DNA of 64,000 nucleotides from Liriodendron chinense. Its lineage: Eukaryota > Streptophyta > Magnoliopsida > Magnoliales > Magnoliaceae. Positions within the stretch are counted from its first letter, which is position 1. Every line of letters begins with the position of its first letter. Below the pieces are notes generated by a model that worked only from the letters and a program-made list of their open reading frames with translations, had not been told where the DNA came from and searched no databases. A program made the translations under genes and the position numbers. Shown here one piece after another: positions 1 to 12,206 of the stretch. The stretch is taken from NCBI GenBank assembly GCA_003013855.2, contig ML058507.1:4340001-4404000 (forward strand). Reading direction: 5' to 3'.

Positions 1-1392
1 ACGACGTTGGGCATATACTGTTTCTGTGTGATGCCGTTTGGATTGAAGAATGCAAGGGCAACATATCAGCGCGTGATGCAAGTTATCTTCCAGGACATGA
101 TGCATCAGCACGTCAAATGCTACGTAGACAATCTGGTAGTGAGGTCAGCCGAGCATGAACAACATAGAGAACATCTGCGGCAAGTGTTTCAAAGATTGAG
201 GAAGAAAAGCCTTCGTATGAACCCGTTGAAATGCGCGTTTGGGGTTTCCTCTGGCAAGTTCTTAGGGTTTGTTATCAGACACCAAGGCATAGAAATCGAC
301 CCGACAAAGATTAAGGCAATCAGGAGATGCCACCTCCGAAGAATCTCAAAGAGCTGAAAAGCTTCCAAGGTTGAGTCGCTTACTTAAGAAGATTCATCTC
401 AAATCTATCTGGTTGTTGTCAGCCGTTCTCGTGTCTCAACAAGAAAGGAGTCAAGTTTGAGTGGAACGATGCTTGTTAGAAAGCATTCGACTCTCTGAAA
501 GACCTACTCAAAAAATCTCCAGTCCTTATAGCATCGATCAAAGGAGAACCACTAATCCTCTACATCGTCGTTGGCAAAAATTCACTAGGAGCCCTATTAT
601 CCAAGAAGAACGAAGAAGGAAAGGAAAGCGCACTCTATTACTTGAGCCACACACTAGTGGGAGTCGAGTTTAAGCTACTCAGCGATTGAAAAAATCTGTT
701 TGGCATTGATCTTTGCTATCAAGAAACTCAAACATTACTGTCTCTCTCACCAGATAACGTTGATATTCAAAGCGGATCACATCAAGTTTCTCATGAACAG
801 ACCCATGTTGTCTGGGCGGTTGGCCAAGTGGGCTCTTCTCTTGTCAGAATTCGACGTGACATACATGCCGGCTCAGGCTATCAAAGGACAGGCAATTGCA
901 GACTTCCTTGCCACACATATGGTACCAAGTGGTGAAGAGATAGAATATAACCTCCCAGACGATTAGGTTATGGCGATTAATGAAGCACATTATTGGGAGA
1001 TGTATTTCGATGGTGCAGCCAGAGCGATAGGGGCAGAGGCAGGAGTTATATTCATCAGTGCGCAAGGGGACTTGTTACCCTACTTATTCACAATAGTCCT
1101 AGCATGCACCAACAATGAAGAAAAGTACCAGGATCTTATTATTGGGTTACAGTTGGCCCTAGAAATGTAGATCAAAGAAATATGTCTATGGCGACTCCAG
1201 GCTTGTTATCGGACAACTGACGACAGAATATGAAGTCTGCAAGCCCGAGTTATCTCCCTATTGCCACCAAGCGCAGTCAATGTTTGATCAGTTTTAGAAT
1301 ATCAGTACCTCACACATACTAAGACAGGAGAATGTACAAGCAGATGCACTCGCTAGTTTAACCGTTAATTTGGCTAACACTAGGGGCAGCTT
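1..1392 (+). pseudogene. Tat-1 pol, part 1: RT C-terminus, RNase H, archaeal-type RNase H
   Basis: RT is recognised from the FGLKNA..TYQR stretch, the catalytic box near 120-135 and the NPLKCAFGV..GKFLGF thumb region. The catalytic box reads YVDN instead of YVDD, so the second aspartate is lost. A frameshift near 330 and in-frame stops follow (one near 373, one near 478). The first RNase H and tether region runs to about 966, including LLSEFDVTYMPAQAIKGQAI. A second, archaeal-type RNase H begins near 1000 (MYFDGAARAIGAEAG), continues through YGDSRLVIGQL near 1190 and ends at ADALASL near 1350. The frame is cut by the insertion at 1393 and integrase resumes after 6284. Confidence 0.85.
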
Positions 1393-2018
1393 TGTAACAC
1401 CCCGTACTTTTCTGTACTCGGGTGTTACCATGAGAATCCAAAGTATATGTGTATGTGTAATGCCCTTCCGTGACTCTTTCGTCAATGTGTGTGCGACTCC
1501 TGGTGCCTCGGATTGGCAGTGCATAGTTCGCACCCAAATGACCAAAGTCCTGAGATCCCGAAACCTCTGTCATATTGACCGCGCCGTCCTCGCGATCGCA
1601 ATGGCGAAAATAGTGCGTCGATCTGATACCCGAGCGTAAAGATATGGATATTTAATCAAAACACCCAAAAAAATGTGGTTGTGCACACTCGTGTGGGGCC
1701 ACCCAATGTGGGGCCCACTATACGGTCTCTTTTGCAATTATAATATATATATATATATAATAAAATAATAAAATAATAAAAAATTATAAAATAATAAAAA
1801 GTACAAAAAAAGAGGAAGATAATGATGGCTAGAATCTCACCACCATGCCTCCCTACTCCTCCCCACTCCTCCCCACGTCACCCCATTCCCTCTCCATGCT
1901 TTCATTAAAAAAAAAAGAAAAAAAAAAGAAAAAAGAAAAAGAAAAGAGAGATTATAAAGGAGGGAGGGAACGTGCATACCCTCACCCCCCTTTTGCATCT
2001 CCTTTCATCCATTCCTAT

Positions 2019-2020
<2 letters not shown>

Positions 2021-2066
<46 letters not shown>
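2021..2066. repeat. (AG)23 microsatellite
   Basis: A perfect AG dinucleotide run inside the 4.9-kb insertion. It follows an A-rich stretch (about 1905-1950) and a TA-rich stretch (about 1738-1800). Open frames here are low-complexity artefacts. Confidence 0.95.
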
Positions 2067-2071
<5 letters not shown>

Positions 2072-2319
2072 ATTTTGGTGGGCCATCATCAACCTCCCAT
2101 TCTATCTCAACCATCCATCCGCTTTAACCGTCAACATCGACCTTTGATCAAGGAGATCAAGGTGAGTACACCCTCTTCACTCAACATTTTGTATTTTTTT
2201 TATGTTAATGATGGTGATGAAGAGGTGGGCCACCCCGATGTGGGCCCCACCTTTGTACATGCATGAAATCCTAACCCTACAAAAGGGGTTACACCTTTGG
2301 ATGGAGGGATGATATAAAA

Positions 2320-3900
2320 TCAGCTTGATCCAAACTATCTGTGGGACCCACTAATTATGGGCCCCACCATAATGTTTAATAGCCATCCAAGCCGTCCAAC
2401 CCTTTGACCATATCATTTTGGGTTGGGGACCCAAGGATGAAGTTGATCTGAATTTTAGGTGGACCCCACTAAGGGAACGATCGTCCACCATTGAGAACTT
2501 CCTTGGCCTGCCTTGATGTTTCTATGCTGAATCACCTGAACAATATTGGACTCTATGAGTTCCTCATGAGCTGGGGAACCTGATGCATGGAGTGGATCGC
2601 CCCCAAGTGGGCCCCCCCTTGATAAATAAGAGAAAGGAAGAAAAAATAAATAAATAAATAAAAAGATAAAACGTCCAGACGCTGGACGTTCAAAGTGTCA
2701 GACACGCTGGAACAGTCCAGCGTCAAGACCCGGACGACGTGAGTGTGGTCCCCACTCGTGGGACCCACCTTGATGTTTGTGATCGATCCACACCGTCCAT
2801 CTGTTTTCCCGGCTTATTTTAGGGCCAGGGCCCAAATATGAATTAGATCCAAATCTTAAGTGGACCGCACAGCATAAAACAGTGGAAATAATGATGTCTA
2901 CTGTCAGAATTTCTTCGGCCCATCTTGATGTTTGTAGGCTGTATCACCTATCTAATGTTGGACTCTTCGGGTCCCCCATGAGCTGAAAAATTCGATGAAC
3001 GGAGTGGATCATCCTCATGTGGGCCCCACCTGATGAAAACCAAGAAAAAAAAGAAAAAAAAAGGAGAAAAAAAGGGCTCACTGGACAGTCAGCGTCCTCT
3101 GGACGCTGCTACCCAGCTACGTGAGGGCGAAAGCCCTTTGAGCGTTAACCTGTGGGCCCCACTAGGGAACCACACCATGATGTATTGGTTTTATCCAAAA
3201 CGTTCATCTGCTTTGCCAGATCATTTTAGGACATGGGCCCAAAAATGAGGCATGTCCAAGTCTCAGGTGGGCCATACAAAAGGGAACAATACCCACCATT
3301 GAAACATCGTGGATGGTCACATGCCTGCATGAAAAAAAATATATAAATTAATTCAAAAGCCACACTGGTATTGTTTACCTTCATGTATATCTTGGATCCA
3401 GACCATCCAACTGCTTTGTCCAGTCGTTTTAACTATTAGGCCCGAAAATCAGCCATATCCAAATCTTAGGTGGGTCGTACTACAAGAAATAGTGAGATTG
3501 AACGGCCATACTTAAAACCTTTTTGCGGCCCACCATGACACTTAATTTCCATTCAAATTTAGATGTCAGCCAGGTGGGACTTGCCTCGAGACCCTATGCG
3601 GTCAGAATGGAGGAAAAATAAAAATATCAGCCTGACATAGAACTCGTGGGACCAAGTGAGTGGACGCTGCCAAGCATGCCTTGGCACGTTGTCCATGCAG
3701 GGCCTAACTCGTGGGGTCCAACTTGATGTATGAGCTTAATCCTCACCGTCCATTTGTTCCTCCAGCTTATTCTAGGGCAGGCGCCGAAAAATGAAGAAGA
3801 TCTAGATCTCAAGTGGGCCGTGCCGGAAGAAACAATAAAGACCGTTGAATTTTAGTGTTTTGGGCCATGTTTGGCTTCCTTGGTGGGCCCCACGTGAAAG
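2320..3900. repeat. About five diverged ~400-bp tandem units, GGGCCCCAC-rich
   Basis: A recurring order of phrases is seen at about 2320, 2757, 3148, 3370 and 3708. A GTGGGCCCCAC-like start is followed by a TTGATGTATG-like phrase, a CCGTCCATCTG-like phrase, a CATTTTAGGGCC-like phrase, an AAATCTCAGGTGGGCC-like phrase and a CACCATTGAA-like phrase. The units differ by many substitutions and indels, so the array is old or formed by unequal exchange. Nothing coding is visible. Confidence 0.75.
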
Positions 3901-3904
3901 CAAT

Positions 3905-4330
3905 GTAGAAATCACCATTTGGACCTTGAATACTGTATGTGTGGCTACAACAATGACATTTTACCTGGGCCAAAGCGGACTCCACATGATCAGAAATTAA
4001 GTTCCAAAATGGGGTCGGGCAAAGTTGTGCAGGAATTTCTGTGCAGAAATTCTAAGTACTCATGTTTGGCCCCGCACCAAAAAATATTTATACATATCTA
4101 GTAGGCCCTACCTTATGGGTTTTAGTGACCTATGCATGGGTTTACCAGGGGGACTTGACAACACGCCAAAAGAAGATCCCGTTTGATGGTGGGACGTACC
4201 CAAAGTTGGGCCAAAATCATTTCTGCACTACCATTTCTGCACAACTCCAAGTACCCATGTTTGGGCCTTTGTTAAAAATTGTACACACGCAAACAAAGGG
4301 ATCCGTCTTATGAATTTTGAAGACCATACA
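3905..4330. repeat. Diverged ~190-bp duplication inside the 4.9-kb insertion
   Basis: Two segments share ATTTCTGTGCAG/ATTTCTGCACAA, then AAGTACTCATGTTTGG/AAGTACCCATGTTTGG, then a (C)ACCAAAAAATATT- or AAAAATTGTACACA-like phrase and a CTTATGGGTTTT/CTTATGAATTTT phrase. Copies begin near 4027 and 4224. From about 4330 to 5340 I see only unique AT-rich sequence. Confidence 0.55.
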
Positions 4331-5394
4331 TTGGTCTGTGAAGTGGTCATTTTATTTCTCCAAAAGATGGCCCCTTGTGATCACAAATTGGACCCAAACT
4401 TAGCCCAAAACCATTTATGCATGTAAAGTCCGTTTAATTAAAAATCTACGTGGGGTCACATCTATGGAATCCACCACCTTCCTAAAGTATTAAATAGGTC
4501 ATTTAAACCCTAAAATTTGAATTTAGATTGTATAGGCCAACTCCTTAAAATTTTAGAGCCACCACCATAGGGTTGATCTTAACCGTATAAATTATGAATA
4601 TGACAATCTAACCACATAAATGGTCTAAAATATGGTAGGGTCGAATTCTAGCAAGCGTGTACATGTTTCAAGCAACATTGAAAGATGCTTCAATTCTTAA
4701 GGTGATGATTCCTCCCCTTGAGCTTTGCGCCTTCATGTTAATTAAGTAATAGTTTTATTCATATATGACCGAAAATTTTACTCTTTCTCATGATTACATT
4801 TGCTGTTGGATTTTGCCATAAATCACATGTTTAATCTTTCTATATGTGAATTTTTTTATAACTGTGAATTATTTACGAATTTTGGGATTGTCATTTTCAT
4901 TCCTCATGTTTAGAATATGAAAGTGGAATGTGAATTTGAATGGTTGCGATCACCTATATTTGATGGGACCTTAAACTGGTGGCCTTTGGAAGCGATTTAT
5001 TGGCAAGAATCCTGATGGTGTCCTTAGATGGAATTGTTGGACTAAATGTTAAATGAGATGAGATCTTGATTATGCCCCTAGCTGGACTAGTATGAAAATA
5101 TTTTTGATGATGTCCTTATATGGACTCGCTGGGCTGAATGTCTTATTGGGATGAGTTGTTGGGATTCCTGATGGACTTGATGGACCAATGGTCCTGTGAG
5201 ATAAATTATTGATTATGTCCCTAGATGGACTCGTGTGGAAATATTTTGGAGAATTATTGTGATGAAAGGCCACTAGTTGTAAGAGAATGTCATAATTGGT
5301 TTGGTTGTAAATTGAAATAATAATGGTTGGTTTAATCATGCATATCATGGCACAGACGGGATGTGTGGTGACGAGCCATATTACCGTCGGGTGG

Positions 5395-5700
5395 TCTGGT
5401 TGCTGAGAGCATGTACCCTCGAGGTATTTTCACTGGCTCTAGACCACCATAGAGTGTGTCATTCACTGAGAGCACGTACCGTTAGTATTTTTGCTGGTGA
5501 TGACCACTCGTGATATTGTAGGGCTGATGTGTGTCCTCAGTGACTTCCAGACCACTGGGTGAGGCCGATGTGTGTCCTTAGTGACTTCCGGATCATCAAT
5601 GAATGAATTTGCATTGTGGGGCTGATGTGTGTCCTTAGTGAGTTCCAAACCACATTTTCCACTTGGATGTGCATCCCCAGGCTGAGGGACATGTGCATGC
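5395..5700. repeat. Short direct repeats near the 3' part of the insertion
   Basis: GATGTGTGTCCT(T/C)AGTGACTTCC recurs at about 5527, 5568 and 5624, and CTGAGAGCA(T/C)GTACC recurs at about 5403 and 5466. Short tandem phrases of this kind occur in long chromovirus LTRs, which mildly supports the solo-LTR reading. Confidence 0.6.
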
Positions 5701-6284
5701 ATTCATGCATTTAAGAAAGACTGCATCATGGATGTTTTGTACATTTTTTTTATTCTTCTTGATTAATGTGTTGGTGTGTAATCTTGAGGGGACTTCACAC
5801 TGAGCTGGCCACTCATGCTGTTATATTTCAACTGTATAGTTGGTGCAGATGATTTGAATAATATACAGGTACTATTGGTGAGGAGCAGGATGATAAGATC
5901 GGGGATGACAATGCATTGCGTTTGTCCAAAGAAGAGTTGAATGTCTTTGCATTTTGGCAACAGTTATTTAAATTGGTTTATGATTGAGAATTATTTCATT
6001 ACTGTATTCTAATTTACGTTGGATATATTTAGATTGTTTCCTTTTTATATCTCGGAATAGATGTCGAGACATTTGGTTTGTATAATCTTTATGGGCACCA
6101 CTTAGACTTATTGTCGTATATGTTATGTCTTTCCTATGTGCTTGGTTTTATTTTTCCGCTGTGAACGTCCTTTTTGGAATGATACTTGAAAATGGAAGGA
6201 AATGTGAGTTTTCTTCATAGGTTAACGCCCGGATTTTTGGTATACGAGTCTAGAACTCGGGTTGCGAAAATCCGGGGCGTTACA

Positions 6285-7647
6285 AGCTCGCTTTAGGTAA
6301 CGATTGTAGAAAGAAGAATTCTGCTGACGACCGCGCTGCGTAGTGGAGAATTGAGTGCCAATCCCATTTGTTGCTTCGAGATTACAAAGGAAGACGATTA
6401 GAGAAGGTCATTCATCGATTATCTGAAGTACGAATTTTTGCCAGAAGACCCCAAAATGCACACACAAGTTAGAAGACGCGCCAATTCATTTATACTCCAG
6501 AATGACGTACTTTACAAACGGTCATACAAAGGAGTGTTATTGTGATGTTTGAGCCAAGACGAAGCGCATACTACATTGAAAGAAGCTCACAGAGGAGAAT
6601 GTGGTGCTCACCAAGGAAGTAAGAATTTACATCACCGCGTGCGACACGTGGGTTACTACTGGCCCGCAATGACGAAAGATGTGATAGAGTGCGTCAAGAA
6701 ATGTCATCAGTGCCAAATCCACATGGACATCATACATTCACCACCAGAAGAATTACATCAGTCAGTAATGTCCTAGCCTTTCGCAACTAGGGCATGGACG
6801 TGATCGGGCCGATTAGTCCACTATCTTCTCAGGGGCATCAATACATTCATGTTGTAACTGATCATTTCTCCAAATGGATTGAAGCAATTGCCCTGAGAAA
6901 TCTGAAAGCCAGACATGTCGAAGGTTTCATTCGTCACACCATATTGTACCGACATGGTGTCCCTGAAAGAATTACCACAGACAATGAAATGCCCTTCAAG
7001 AATGCTACTATCGATAAGCTGTGCGCGAAGTTCAAGATCAAGCATTGTTATTCATCGCCTTATTATCCTCTTGCAAATGGACTGGCCGAAGCATTCAATA
7101 AGGCTATCGTGAAGATTCTGAAAAAGACAGTTGAAAAGAATAAAAAAGACTGGGACAGATGATTGCCCAAAGCACTATGGGCATATCGGACCACACACCA
7201 CACAGCCACTCGAGCTACTGCCCTACTCACTGGTGTACAGTACGGAAGCTGTGATCCCGATGGAAATACAGGTTGAGTCACTACAGGTCGCACTCCGACA
7301 CTCCATGAGCCACTGAGCATAATGCCAAGATCAGAATGGCTAAACTCAATGATTTAGATAAAAAGAGACTTGCTGCCCAACAAAGGCTCGAAATGTATCA
7401 GAAGCAAATTTTAGTCACGTACGATAAACATGTCAGGGGAAAATCATTCAAGAAGGGTGATCTCGTGCTAATGATGAAGCGTTCAACACCGGCCTAAGTA
7501 TCGAAAAGTAAATTTGACCCAAAATGGGATCCCGTCTGCATCATCGATGAAGTTTATTCCAATAGAGCCTATCGGGTAATAGATTGCAAAGGACAGGGCA
7601 TTAGTTCGCTGGTGAATGGTCGGTTTTTGAAAAGATATTATACTTGA
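6285..7647 (+). pseudogene. Tat-1 pol, part 2: integrase
   Basis: Integrase resumes after the insertion. The N-terminal HHCC zinc domain lies around 6585-6725 (ECGAHQG ... CVKKCHQCQ). The catalytic core starts at MDVIGP (6794), with the second aspartate in TDNE near 6978 (the usual glycine is replaced) and the glutamate in NGLAEAFNK near 7085. Stops occur after the zinc domain and at 7160, and a frameshift near 7220 disrupts the ALWAYRTT region. The C-terminal part is recognisable to LKRYYT and a TGA at 7645-7647. All three catalytic acids are present, but the frame is broken. Confidence 0.85.
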
Positions 7648-8078
7648 CATAAGCTTATCGTTATGATTTGTAAACACCCCATTAGAGGGAAAGTGTAATA
7701 AAACAAATACCAAAAGAAATGATACCACACAATGATTAAATCTAAATACTAATAATCTATTTTGTGCTTACACAGGTATCAGAAGGGTCGTTAAGACTCA
7801 GGACACGTCAAGTATGGCGCCTTGCCCTTTTCAAGACCAACGAGAATTAGGATAAGCTATAAAGTAAGACTCGGTCACATCTTTGTTCACATGAGAATAG
7901 GTTTGAGTCCTAACAGGGGGACGTTCCTTTCTAAATAGCTCAATCTGTTTACATTCAAACTCAAATAAAATGGCAAGTAGGTTAAAGACACAACATAGAT
8001 CCAAAACTACAATAGTATACATATTGTTACTATATCCATTACAACATGTTCCAAATTACAAATGAAGATTGTAACAGT
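7648..8078. other. Spacer between Tat-1 pol and the antisense gene
   Basis: About 430 bp of AT-rich sequence separates the end of integrase (+) from the stop of the antisense pseudogene (-). I see no domain or clear repeat. It is where two convergent transcripts would end. Confidence 0.5.
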
Positions 8079-8782
8079 TCAACCATCTAAAGTTTTCAAA
8101 CATTGTTCTAACAAGTTAACTGCAGATTCTTCAATCACCTTTTGCATTATTTCAGACTCAGCCAAAACTTGGGCATGGTCGGGAATGTCCTAGAGAGACT
8201 ACTTCAGCTCTGTAACCTGGGCCCTCACAGCATTACATTTTGCTTCGTGTTGATCGATGGATGATTGCAGACGAGCCTTCTGACCACTAAACTTCAAAAT
8301 TTTGAGATGGACTGACCGAACGTTCGATTTGCAGCCGGGCCATCTCATTATCAATCTCCGCAAGATGTTCAGTAGCCTCTTGGCATCTAGTGTCAACAAC
8401 CTATCAATCTTTCCTTATTGCAGCCATGTCCCCTCGTGTAATTCGAGTTTCGGGAGAAGGGACCGCAAATGACCGCACTTTTCCTCGATGGAAGGGTCAA
8501 CCCTAAGGTGCCTCCCCTCATTTACTTGAGTCATCCCTTCCTTGAACTGAGCCACGTGACTGACTATCAAAGAGACGTCAATCCCGAGCCATGTAGCATT
8601 GAGTTCTAGTGTCTGTAGTGCTTCATCCAATATAGACCATTCATCACCATTCTTTAATAAGTCGGCAATATCAGACAGAAGGCTCTTCAGAAGATTCACT
8701 TTAGTCCTTGATAAGCCTCGGAGAGATAAAATGAATACCTCGGGTAAGACCACAGGTGCCGAGACGCTGGCAGAAGCAGCCG

Positions 8783-8866
8783 CTGGTAAAGAAAAATGAT
8801 AAACATTAACATACAGAAAGCACAGAAGAAAGAAAGTAGACAAAATAGTAAAGACAGGTAGTATAC
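8783..8866 (-). other. Predicted 84-bp intron in the Tat-1 antisense gene
   Basis: On the minus strand the segment starts GTATACTACC and ends TTTTTCTTTACCAG, with a T-rich body. Its length is a multiple of three and it has no stop, so the frame reads through as a hydrophobic stretch. Removing it joins two Ala-rich sequences. The read-through hydrophobic peptide should not be taken as a membrane segment. Confidence 0.7.
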
Positions 8867-9649
8867 CAGCAGCTTCAAGAACATCGTCGACCAGTGCACT
8901 AGTCAAAGCCATGGGGATTGATGATGCTGGGACACATTCAATTACAGTCTCCGTTGTTGGCTCTGGCAATTTAAGAGAGGAAAGTACGATGATCTCGGGG
9001 GTAGTGGCAGCTTGACTTGATTCAACAGCAGGAGGTGCTTCCGTGACAGGCTCGGGCACACTAGCAACATCAGAACCTGCAGCTTCCCAAGAAGGACTGG
9101 CCTCCTCAACCCTAATGTCTTCATTATGTGGAAGTGTCAAGGGAGGTACCACTTCTGCAACAGTAGCAGGCCCTGCCTCAGGAGTAGGGCTAGGGTTGGC
9201 TGCAGCCTCAGTGTTAGCAGGGTCGGCAAGGGGAGGATCTTCAGCTTGTACCCCACTATCAAGATCCATAGGGATGGGTTGTGTATCTGCTTCGGGAACA
9301 GATCTATCATATATCGGCTCGTCATCTTCACCCCCCTCTATAGGGTGGTTTCCACCCAGACTACTTGAGAGCTCATCTCCCCTTCCTCCCTTGCCCCACT
9401 AGCATCATCAGTCGGAACGCTGCCGATGACTTTGGAGAGTCGACTCCATACTTTTTCAGCCCTATACAGCTTCCACATGTCTTTGATCTTCTTTCCTCCA
9501 TCGACGACGGGAACGTGATGAGCGGTCTTCACTCGAGTCCCAGTCCGTTCAGGAGATGGTTCAGAATCACTATCTCTGGGAACAGAGCATCTGGAAACTC
9601 ATCCGACTCGCTGGACTCTAATCATAGCCTCCCCAACCACCAGACGACG

Positions 9650-9860
9650 GGGTCTCTACTACAACACCACCCTCACCATTACCTTCTCCACCACGCTCGA
9701 TATTGTCGCCACCTTCACCACCCTCAACATTGCTGCCACCTCCTCCGTTATTGCCATCACCAACATCTTCATCATTATCACCGTCATCACTAACATCATC
9801 ATCCTCATCATTACTCTTATCGTCGTCACTTTCATCATCATCACCAATATCATAACGCTC
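9650..9860 (-). repeat. GAT/GGT trinucleotide-rich coding segment
   Basis: On the minus strand this reads as a run of Asp, Glu, Asn and Gly codons followed by a Gly-rich stretch, inside the antisense pseudogene. On the plus strand it appears as CATCATCACC-type repeats, giving a His-rich spurious frame. The acidic run follows an in-frame TAG at 9868-9870. Confidence 0.7.
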
Positions 9861-12206
9861 TCTCTATCCCTCTATCATGGGACCAACAAGTGGGGAATCC
9901 GGATTCCCTTGTAGTGTGACCCTCTGCCTGTAAGTGCTCCACCTTTCAAGTGTATGCTCAGGCTTCTCATGATCTATTATCACATTCAGAGAGGTCATAA
10001 ACTTCTGCACGCCCGGGGTGGCCAATTGATGAAGCGGCTCTAACACATAACCCACGCCGTCAGCAAGAGTAGGATCGCTGATCGAAGGCAAGACGAAGAT
10101 AGGGTCGGCCATGTGCAGATTATTCCGAACCAAGGAGTATTGATGAGCCCACCACCTCATCCAACCATACGTAGCACCAGGAGTATACTCTGTGCACAGA
10201 ACAATGAAAGAGCAACCCGACCTGGTGAGTAAAAGTTACCGCCATATCCACTTTCAATGGATCGTTCCTATGCCATAGGCTCGTTGCTCTCGCGTCACTG
10301 GTTCAAGAGTTTTCGGCACTCCTTAATCGTAACCAAATTGTCAGGTAAATCTGTTCGGATAATATGGATCTCTCAAAAACTCAGCTCCCTCCCGCAAAGG
10401 CAGTGAGCCTGGGCGGATTGATATCAGAAAACAACGCCCGTAGGAGCCAAGAATTTTATCGTCATTAAGCACAATCGGGTCTTCACTGTTAGTTTCTGAG
10501 AAAAGGAAGAAGTCAACATCATCATGGCGAGCTATCTTTGCCTCGATAGTTGTCAGATTCTCACTATTCTCTTTCGCTTTTAAAGGCATGTAGTGGAATC
10601 AATCCTCTTTGAATGAAATCCTTGAGCTCCATGCCATAGACCTAAGGAAAGTATACTCCGAGCCAGCCGGAAAAGTAATGTCACCCACAGAAGGATGACT
10701 TTATCCCGAAAGAAGCAGAGCCTTTATTACTGATGACGCCACCAAAGGCTCGGTAAATGGAGCATAAAACTGCCATAGCCAGTGCATAGCGATGACTGTT
10801 ATTCAGGCTCCCTGCTATAGAGAAACAAGAAACACTCACATTATCTGTCTACTTAGAACTCGGAAGGGCCACACAACATAGCCAATATGCTAGAAATCCA
10901 ACAAGCTCGCCGATAGGGGATAACTTGTTCCGCCTCAAAAATTTTATCTTCATCTTGGTCTCTAAAGTCAGTTTGTCCTTGCGGCCTTCATCATATGGCG
11001 CATAATTCAAATTGAAAGGGAAAGGACATCATCAGTAAAAAGAAGAAGATAGAATGAAATACAGATGCACAACCCAAAGTCAAGAAAACTCACTTTAAAC
11101 CATGACTGAAGTAAATCAGCCAATCCTCGAAGGGCACCTTATCCTTGGAACTTAAAAATTGTGGTAGCTCCGTAAACAATTCATAGCAGGCTTCAGAATA
11201 GAAACCTTCATCTACACCCTTCTTCTTCTTGGAAAGCTCCTCGTCGCTAGGAGTCCATTCAACGTAGATTCGGCCACGGATAGGGAGACCTGCAATACCG
11301 TACAAGTCCCAAAGAGATATGCTCATTTCCCCATATGGCAAGTGAAACGAGTTTGTGATGGAACTCAAATGGTTCAGAAACCCCTTGTACACACACGGCT
11401 CCCAATAAAAATAACTTGATGTTACTTGGATGGCCCTCAAGAGGCCCACTTACTTCAAAGTTTCTCCATGCTGCTCAATGATCCAGTTGGCCCAAGCTTC
11501 GTAGCCAGGGTGAGGGCTCAGGTGTCCTTGGGTCGGGAACCTATCGGTAAGCCAAATCTCTGTCTTGGTCAAAGGACGGAACCTCTGACGTAGGGTCTCA
11601 TAATAATGGGTCGGAAAAGGTTTGTGGGGATCGTGGTTTGGCTTTAAGAAGATCATGTCCTTTTCCCCAAGGATAAACTGAAGTGTACCGTTCTTAGATA
11701 TGACACAGTTGAGGAATGTCTCTGGGATGGATGTCTAGGAATCGACGCTGTAGAAAGAATTGGCACAGCATACATCTGAAGGCTCAATGCTTGGAAGAGG
11801 CGATACCGCTGAAAACTCTTCGGGAACTGAATGTGTTGCTTCGTGTATAGGTTACTGATCATGAGCGATGACACCGCCAACTTAATGGAAGACCAGACGA
11901 CCTTCATCTTGTCAGATTTTGACTTGGTCTATTTTTCCATATAAACTTCCTTGGCACTTTTTCCGGTCGTCTTCGGGCGACCCCGTTTGACAGATTGAAC
12001 GGGTGCGATTAGACTAGCTTCACCCTCTTCGGACCCAACAACTTCATCGGTCCGAAAGCCTCACAGGGGAGCATACCATGCATCTCATTCCTCCTAAGTG
12101 CCTTCATTCGGAGGAGTCGGTAAAGCATTCTTGCAGAGGATCTTCCATTGCACATTCTTCGGCAGCATTAATATACGCTCATAGAGGTTGAACTTCTCTG
12201 GAGGAT

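Larger units (their letters stand above)
1393..6284. mobile_element. 4.9-kb solo-LTR-like insertion in Tat-1 pol
   Basis: The insertion starts TGTAACACCCCG and ends CGGGGCGTTACA, so it has TG...CA ends that are also inverted repeats. It is flanked by AGCTT (1388-1392) and AGCTC (6285-6289), a 5-bp target duplication with one mismatch. The host pol frame is on both sides. No RT, gag, integrase or transposase is visible inside, which fits a solo LTR. The ends resemble those of long LTRs of Tekay/del-type chromoviruses, an assignment from family knowledge. A non-autonomous inverted-repeat DNA transposon is the main alternative. Confidence 0.6.

Noticed and set aside
1845..2147. 100-codon ORF in the 4.9-kb insertion.
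   Set aside because: Low-complexity Lys/Glu/Arg runs come from A-rich and AG microsatellite sequence.
1393..6284. Reading the insertion as a Mutator- or other TIR DNA transposon.
   Set aside because: No transposase is visible, the TSD is 5 bp, and TG/CA ends suit an LTR. The option is kept open in the findings.
8696..8899. Hydrophobic segment considered as a transmembrane helix of the antisense protein.
   Set aside because: It coincides with a GT-AG intron with a T-rich 3' end.
9365..9793. 142-codon plus-strand ORF rich in His and Leu.
   Set aside because: It is the shadow of the acidic GAT-repeat segment of the antisense pseudogene.
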